DNA from: Spirodela intermedia
Taxonomy: Eukaryota; Streptophyta; Magnoliopsida; Alismatales; Araceae
Direction of reading: 5' to 3'
Assembly: GCA_902729315.2 (NCBI GenBank)
Contig: LR746273.1
Span: 7,088,501-7,152,500, forward strand
DNA length: 64,000 bases
The notes beneath the pieces were generated by a model. That model was not told the DNA's origin. It made no database searches and saw only the letters and a program-made list of their open reading frames with translations. Numbering within the stretch: position 1 is the first letter of the stretch; every line of letters begins with the position of its first letter. Both the position numbers and the translations under genes were made by a program. Shown here in pieces: positions 56,867-64,000 of this stretch.

Positions 56867-56868
56867 TT

Positions 56869-56880
56869 GCTCTGATACCA
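56869..56880 (-). other. tRNA-iMet primer-binding site of gypsy copy B
   Basis: TGGTATCAGAGC on the minus strand, two bases after the LTR end ...TTGCATCA. It is the standard primer-binding site for plant LTR retrotransposons and fixes the orientation and LTR boundary of copy B. Confidence 0.9.
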
Positions 56881-56882
56881 AC

Positions 56883-57830
56883 TGATGCAATAGTAACGCG
56901 AAAGATAAACAAAATATGGGCTTGAACCCACAAAGCTCCAATCTTGGGGAAGAAACTTGTCTCTGACTCCACAGATTTAGAGTCTTTAACCTTTGCATTC
57001 ACAAAGGGGTGCCTAAATCCACAAGCAAGAGAGAAAAGTTCTCATAGTGGAGAAAACTATTTCAACTAAAAAAAGTGAGTACCTCAAGTTACAATGGGGG
57101 CCTTTATATAGGCATAGAAAGGAGGTTGGGCACTCCTCAAAAGGAAGATCCTGACAGATCTTGGGAACAATCTGACTAACTCTAAAATAACTTAAAATAG
57201 ACTCTAACAAATTGAGATCTTAGATAAATCTTCTAAAATACTTTGACATGACCTAAAGTAGAGTCTGACAATGAGAGACCTTGAGCGGATCTTAGGCATA
57301 GAATCTAATAGTCAGAGATCCTGAATAGATCTTAGATACAAGTTGAACCACATTAAAGTCTCTTCTAGAAGGAATGAGACATAAAGTACCTTTTAAAAGT
57401 GAAAGGACATAAAGTGGGCTCGAATTCGTATAGAACTGGTCAGGTTTTAACAGCTTCAACCTTTTCTTCATCCACTTTGAAAAACCTATATTTCTCTTAT
57501 TGAGCGTAAAACAAATTTCTCAATATTTTTGTAAAAAATATAATGATTATCTCTATGAAGGTGAGTTGCATCTAAAACTTATTGCCATGTTCTACCAAAA
57601 ATTAGATTACAAACATTCATCTCAACAACATCACTGTAAATTTCATCAAAATAATTTTTTTCCTTGCAACCCATTACTATTGCAGCTTGAAGCTCACTAT
57701 ACTTGATGCACACTAAATTACTATTGCAATTTGAAGCCCGCTTAACTAGCTCAATTACAAAATAAGGCCCATATATCTATTTTTATTCTTTTTCAAATTT
57801 TATTTGAAATTAAAATTGAAATTTTAAAAG
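56883..57830 (-). mobile_element. 5' LTR of gypsy copy B, with TATA box
   Basis: Ends (minus strand) in GCGTTACTATTGCATCA right before the primer-binding site. Contains a clear TATATAAAGG core promoter at 57,102-57,111, repeated TCTAAGATCT words, and at its outer side ATATATGGGCC plus an AAATTTGAA-rich stretch. The outer boundary near 57,830 is set only by similarity to 54,258-54,510; the true TG start was not identified. Confidence 0.7.
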
Positions 57831-60459
57831 ATCAATTCGGTAGTAATAAGTACAAGAGTCATTAGAGGATGCTAGAAAACCTAAAGATAAATAAACACCC
57901 CCTTAAATGAAAAATTACTTGGGCCGCAATGCACTGATCACAAATCACTAATTGGTAGTGGGCTGATCCTATGATACTACACTTCAATATCAGTCATCCA
58001 AAACAATGTTCAACAGGGAGCAAGGAGGAATGAACTAACCTCCACAACGTCAATGGGTTAATTTTCTAGAATTGCATGAAGAACTCTTTAGCAAATTAAT
58101 ATTGGGCAAAGTTTAACATATAATATAAAAAATCTAATATTTTCATTTATTATATCATTTGGTTCTCCAAATCTTACTACTTCCCTTAGCAACTAACAAT
58201 TAAAGAGGAAAACGAAAATTGCAAAAAAAAAATACAACATTTATGACACATTTGGACAGACTTCAACAAAGTTACCCACATTACTACAAGGCTGGATTAT
58301 TTATATTACTCTTAATTTTGTGGCCATCTTGCTGAATGAGGGTTTCATATTTTCTCTCTATGATCAATGGGGTTTCTTTGGCATGAAACATCAAAATAGG
58401 GAGGGGATATGTAAAGTAAACTTCCCAAATAGACCACACTTCTTTTGGCATTTTTATCTTCACTCAGGCCACTCTTGCATCCCCACTTGCTATAATCTCT
58501 TTAGACATTAGTGACAATGTAAGCGAGGAAGTCAATCATATGACCTAGGTTACATATGCCTATTAATTAATACCATGAGAAAACTTTCTAGTTTGATCTA
58601 TTTGATGAAATTCCATTTAATTATTTATCAACTAGTGGAAAAATGAGTTTTGACTGAAAATATAGTGGATGAAACAAAATTTGAATGGAGAGGCACCGTG
58701 ACCCATGGGTTGTATATTGTGTGCCAGAAAACTCATGTTGCTTTGAATGAGCACTTGAACGGTTAAATCATGATGTGGCATTAAGTGGCATGTTGACCTG
58801 AAATACATGAGAACGAAACTATAGCTTGTTAATGGCTGCCAGCTTTTGCTTTTTCAACTTTATTATGTTTTCTGGACAAAAATGATTGACATTTCACTCA
58901 ATAATCTGTTTTTCGGTATGTGTCTTTGTTCTTCATAGGAATGTTGATCGTCATGTCCGTTAGAGGGTTCTTATCAAATCTCATGAAGGTGAATAATGTG
59001 CTTTGAGATAGTTTACTTTCGTGCTAGATCGTTTTTCTTTGCTATGCTGAAAAAAATGGAAAAGAAGATCAATAGATTGCATAACGACAATTGCATCCAA
59101 TTATGTGGATTCACCCACCCAATGATGTCCTTGAGTTTCAGAATACTACATTTTTCTAACACACTTACCACATGTGTATTCCATGAGAGAAGGAAGAAAA
59201 AATCTTTAAAGTGTTCCAAGTATGTCCTTCCGAGTGGATGGTGAAAACTAATAACTATACAGCATGAATAATGTATAACTTTTCAATTTTAGGGTTGATC
59301 CTCAAGGATGGTGAAAACTAATATTGACTAATTTCTAATTTTTCTAACACAAATACTAATTAAAAGAAAGGAACAAATGAAATAAGATGAGAGAAATGAT
59401 AATATTCACCTCAATGTTTAATATTCTTCTTTCTCAATTACTTTCATAAATTTATTTCTCTGATTTAGCTCTACATAGATAGAAAGAAGGTTTTAATGGT
59501 GAGATGATTAAATCAAGAATAGCAAAAAATAATTTAGTGATTATGAAATGAAAAGATTTGAAGGGTGATTGTCAATAAAATGACTTCTAAGAGTAAATTA
59601 TGAAATAATTTAGAGAATGTTTTGAAATAATTAAAACTAAGATAAAAAATTGATTGGAATCTAGAAACACATTAGTTGTTAATCAAGAGTAAATTAAAAT
59701 AATTAATTTTGTGATAAAAAATAATTTTAAAACTATAATCAAACTTTGTTGTAAATCACATAGCAAAGTTTTTTAAACCTAAGAAAGTTTTAATTATCAG
59801 ATAAAATTTAAATTAAATGTTATAACCTTGAATAAAAATCTTTTCCTTCCTTGAAGAACAAAATACTTAGATTAATTTAATTCAAAAATAAGATCTCTCT
59901 AATCAATGCTTGTCACCCAAAGAATAAAAAGACATAAAATAAGATTATAATAAAAGAATAAAACACAAAACTCTATTGGTCACAACCCCCTTGATTATGA
60001 GATCTTCCTCGTTCCTTGCTCTCCAACTTGCTTATGCTGCCCTTATGTGCCTCCTAACCTCCTAACTTCCAACCCACCATCTTCCTTTATTATCTCATAA
60101 TAATAAATTCACAAAATTTCAGATTTTTTTAAAATTTGCTTAAAGTTTAAATAAAATCCCAATTATTAAATTTCTTTTACAAAACATCTCATCTTGGAAT
60201 TTTTAATATTAAAATTTCATATTTAACCAATGTAACTCACAATCACATTTAACTTTTTATTTTCAAATAAATATCAATAAATCAGTGTAAATACATAAAA
60301 CTTTGTTTTTCTGAAAATATATATCAATATGTATTTTTTAATAAGACAAACCATAAACATAGATAAAAATTGACATCTTAATTATATAATTCAAAGAATT
60401 ATCAAGCACGTTTAGCTAGCTATCATGTACTTAGCAACATATGCAAAATTGTGGTGGAG
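57831..60459. other. AT-rich, no gene recognised
   Basis: Mostly low-complexity AT-rich DNA. Open frames up to 83 codons (58,320-58,511; 58,996-59,244) show no domain. 59,280-59,990 begins AGGGTTGATCCTCAAGG and could be a diverged copy of the repeat at 50,880. Confidence 0.35.
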
Positions 60460-61110
60460 GATGAGGATGGACAAGTCATACTCCCCCAATTTAACTAGTT
60501 CACTTATGAGTTGAGGGAGCAATTCCGACCCACCAATAGATAGTGTATGGCAAGGATGTCTCTTCAACAACTTCCTCTAATGGGGACTATATGAAAAAAT
60601 GTGAAAAGGTTCTCTTTAGCCATCCTCAACATTAAGGGTATGTTAGAAGAGGATAATGTAGTCAACATTGAGGTGCTCATCACCTCAAGTCAACAATGGC
60701 AAGTTCCAATGTGTTCATTGACTTGCAAAGCTTTGACACTAATGAGATGTCAAGAGGGGCCAAATAGCAAGAGATCTAAGGAAGAAACACCAAGAGAAAC
60801 TATGACAAGACCATGGTACAACAACTACCCAAAGGGGTGAGCACCTTTGTCCCCTTGCAAAGGACTGCACTTGAGGAAGGACTACCCTAAGTGAGCTGTC
60901 AACATGATGACAACACAACAAGAAGTGGAGTGTACACCAACTCTAAACCCCCTATAGGTGCTAAGTGTATAATGACAACATCAAGGTGGATCAATAGAGC
61001 TAAGCTGATCTACATGGTGATCACCATCAACGATCAGACTATGCTTGCAATGGTCGATAGTGGGGTGACCCACAACTTCTGCACAAAGAGGCAACACATA
61101 TGGACCTAAT
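60460..61110 (+). mobile_element. Ty3/gypsy gag-protease fragment
   Basis: About 60,500-60,720 resembles plant chromovirus-type gag: LREQFRPTN, then KNVKRFSLAILNIKGMLEED. 60,985-61,085 is a retropepsin: LIYMVITINDQTMLAMVDSG with the catalytic D-S-G at 61,056-61,064, followed by VTHNFCTKR. Stops lie between the parts. No RT or integrase follows; the sequence passes into the repeat region. Confidence 0.8.
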
Positions 61111-61429
61111 GTTATCACAAAGAGACATCCAAAAGAAGGTCATCAACTCATTGGTGGCACGTACCCCTCTTGTTGGTTGGCCAAGTCCCTATTCTATCTC
61201 TAGAGTAAGGAGGGCAAAGCAGGACCCTATGTCTACACTCTAAGTGGGAGAAAAGTGGAGGTGGGGTGAAGAAGACCCCCTCAACATTGTCTTGATGCAA
61301 GATGAAGGGCTTGCAAGAGTGCACACAGCAGGTGCGATGCTCACCGGAGAGTAGGCTATGATGGGGGAAGGATGTCACAACCCTAACTAATCAGCTCAAT
61401 ATTCCAGCAATAGAATCTCACCACATGCC

Positions 61430-63010
61430 TAAAGAGTAGGCACATGCATGCATAGGTGTGCACACGTAAGAGCAATGGTGTGATAGGCACCAGTGAACAC
61501 CCTCACTGATGTAGGGCATGGTGCTGGTGCGACATGGCATGGTAGGACAATGCAACCAGGCACACAGAAACATAGGCAAGTGCGGTGCGACATAGCAAAA
61601 CAAGCTGGTGTCAACACTTGGAGGCATGCACATGGTGAACCTTACTGTAGAGTTGCAGCAGCCAAAAATCTACGACTATGTGAGACCCACCTAAGACCCA
61701 CCGCTCCCATTCCTTCCCTAATTTCTCTCCTCTTGCTCCCACTCTACCATAGCTCCCACAACCCCCCTACTCTACTCTTCCCTCTAATGACCTTGTGATG
61801 GTCATGACAAACCCCTCTCCTTATCATTCCCCCGCTTCACCCTCTTCATAGGTGGGGCTGAGGGCTCCAGCATTTAGACCCCACAATACCCCCCCCCTCC
61901 CCCCATAGACTTGTTAGGCTAGGTGGGTCAACAAGGGTACATGGCAGGAGAAGTGACATGACGTGGCATGCACTACAATACATGGCAAGCATGTGGCACT
62001 AGTGAGCGCCCTCACTAACTAGTGTTGTGTTGGCATATGTAGGAATAGGGTGTCGAGGCATATGCGAAAGATGCGTGGTGAGCACAATCTCCTTCTCCCC
62101 CACCCCGTATGATCTAAGGGACAGGTAGAGGACCTCCCCTCCATTCTCCCCTCAAATGACACAAGTGGGTGGGGGGATCCTTGGGCCTAATTTCTCCCTC
62201 CCCTTGTGCCCCCACTCAAGTGATTCTGGTGGTGGACGCAACCCCCCTCCTCCACTCCGATGACCTTGTGATAGTCAATAGGTTCCCACACCCCCCAACC
62301 CTCAAACCCCTCTTGAGCAAGGTGGGTCGACACAATACGACAAAGAGTGGCCTAGTGCCGACGAGAGCAGCAGCTAGGTATGACATGGGCAGTAGTACAT
62401 CACAAGCACTGCAACACCAGTGAGCACCTTCACTGGTATGGGGTATGGTGTAGTCAATCACACAGCGATCGATGTAGGCGAGGCGACATGACAAGAATGG
62501 GCTGGTGTCAACACACGAAGGCACAAGTTGCCACCGTATGCACGAGAGATGAGCGATGTGCAGCATAACTACCACGGTGCTGCAGGAGGGATGTAACCGT
62601 TGCAGCACACCCACGAGGGAGGATGAGGCAACACAATAGTGTGCTGCAGATCGAGGATGCATGGGGTTGCTCGTCAGATCCCTGACGAGGCACCGACCAC
62701 ATGACAATTGTTTCCCCAAATTTCTCTCTCCTCGTGCTCCCACCACCCTCCTTGTACTCAGATGACCTTGTGAGGCAAGAGCACCCCCCCCTCTTCACTG
62801 GTGGGCAGGGGCTCCTTGGCCTCAATTTCTCTCTCCCCATGTGACACCTTCATGCAATTTTGGGGGTCAGGCAGAGGCCCCCCTCCTCTACTCTCCCCTC
62901 TGATGACCTAGTGACGATCATAAGCCCCCCCCCCCCACGGCCTTAGGCTCGTTTTTCGCTCTCCTTGCACCCTCACCTTGTGACCTTGTGACGGTCATGA
63001 CCCCCCCCTG
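61430..63010. repeat. Diverged tandem repeat region with recurring ATGACC...GGTCAT hairpin words
   Basis: A CACCAGTGAACACCCTCACT word at 61,489 recurs with changes near 61,995 and at 62,421; GCTGGTGTCAACAC follows at about 61,604 and 62,502. C-rich blocks containing TTTCTCTC...CTCC and then ATGACCTTGTGATGGTCAT recur at about 61,787, 62,260, 62,762, 62,903 and 62,980. Unit spacing is irregular (about 420-510 bases for the first word). Open frames here follow the repeat and look non-coding. It directly follows the gypsy gag-protease piece and may be part of that element or of a satellite-like array. Confidence 0.65.
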
Positions 63011-64000
63011 TGACGATGGGGTGGAAGAACAGCTATCTGGCAGGAGAAGACCACGCACAGCTGTCCACAGCTTCAATGCTGACCACAGCTCCTAGACGTG
63101 AGCTGCAAGAGGAGCCGAAGAGCAGCATAAAGGGAGCCCCGATGGCAATGAGAATGCAGCAACCTGTGGAAATGAGAAGCATAAATCACAATAGAAATAC
63201 TAAAGAGGACTGAGCAAAAATCACACTAAGAGAAGAGAGCACTAGAAGACAGCAAAAACGGCGAATGCAAGAGAAAAAAAGTAGTCGGCAAGAAAATAAG
63301 AAAGAAAGATATGCAGAAGAAGACGATGGCAATACGAAGTATGGAAGAAGATGATAAAAAGATACCACTGGAAGTTGAGCCCATGCTGATGTGTTTGGAA
63401 ACTCGGGCCAGTCTACGTATGGATGAGGCGGTTCGTTATTATGTGCTTGATGATAATTTTCACTTGCATCTACACAAAAAATTTAAGGATAAGAATTATA
63501 AACAAGTTTAAAATCATTTCAGGACAATAAACTATTAAGAAAACGAAATTAAATTAGATTAAAAATTAAAAATTCTACTTTGACACGGAATTGAGGTGAA
63601 CTAATGAATTTGAAATTGATTTTTGATGCATAAATCCATTCTGCAAACAAAGATGGGACTAATCCAAACTTAAAAATGACCACCATCAAGTGTCACCATC
63701 AATGTCAACAAGAAGAAGAAAATGATCCATTTTTTGCCCAAAATTGAATGTTTTGGCCATTGAGTGATTTTGAGTGAGAGTCCTCACTTCTACTCATTTC
63801 TCTCTCCTTAATTACGTCAAATTCAATTAAATAAATCTACCCTGTAGGCTTCTATAAATCACACTTTCTCCCTTCAATAATTCATGCCCTTATTTAGATG
63901 GTTGAAATCCAAGTTTGAAATAATATCTTTCTAGTGGACCAAACTTTGACCAAATCAACTGAACCCTAATGACATTAGCTGTTGATTCCAGCCGAGAAGA
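63011..64000. other. No gene recognised
   Basis: GC-mixed to AT-rich sequence with only short frames (60-67 codons) of no known family. GA-rich low complexity near 63,200-63,360. Confidence 0.35.

Noticed and set aside
62169-62840. Open frames of 84-176 codons at 62.2-62.8 kb
   Set aside because: Lie within the diverged tandem repeat, overlap on both strands and match no family.

Overview
This is nuclear DNA of a flowering plant. It carries intron-containing genes for plant-specific or plant-typical proteins (a CBL-interacting kinase, plastid glutamyl-tRNA reductase, plant-type PEP carboxykinase, a CYSTM protein and pieces of TONSOKU and a NAC factor), canonical plant splice sites, CT/GA-rich 5' regions and decayed Ty3/gypsy and copia-like retrotransposon pieces. 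The GC-rich exons of several genes would fit a monocot or an early-diverging angiosperm, but I cannot fix the species.

Layout. 0-6.7 kb (minus): a complete 14-exon CIPK8-type kinase, 444 codons. 8.1-8.75 kb (minus): a tiny three-exon CYSTM gene, 66 codons. 14.25-16.45 kb (minus): a complete three-exon glutamyl-tRNA reductase (HEMA), 567 codons. 17-21 kb: intergenic, with a decayed Ty3/gypsy element. 22.6-26.4 kb (plus): a complete 12-exon PEP carboxykinase, 671 codons. 28.0-28.8 kb (plus): a frameshifted exon block of TONSOKU. 30.9-31.8 kb (minus): a complete three-exon UFC1 (UFM1-conjugating enzyme), 174 codons. 34.4-35.7 kb (minus): an intronless N-myristoyltransferase frame broken by two TAG codons. 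37.3-41.5 kb (plus): a Methyltransf_16-type methyltransferase, six or seven exons. 42.6-43.3 kb (minus): a NAC-domain remnant. 43.5-44.1 kb: a copia-like LTR. 45.8-47.8 kb (minus): an acireductone dioxygenase pseudogene. 48.5-64 kb: AT-rich, repeat-dominated DNA with two related Ty3/gypsy copies facing each other (51.6-57.8 kb), a further gypsy gag-protease piece (60.5-61.1 kb) and a diverged tandem repeat (61.4-63.0 kb).

The intact genes serve unrelated housekeeping or signalling tasks (Ca2+/nitrate/salt signalling, tetrapyrrole synthesis, gluconeogenesis, UFMylation, protein methylation), and I see no operon-like or cluster logic. The most unusual points are: four introns with GC rather than GT donors among about 35 reconstructed introns, one of them a 90-nt intron that keeps the frame open; several recognisable genes that are broken; and a gypsy pair with complementary deletions. 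I found no convincing previously undescribed biological system. All exon models come from reading splice sites and family conservation by eye.
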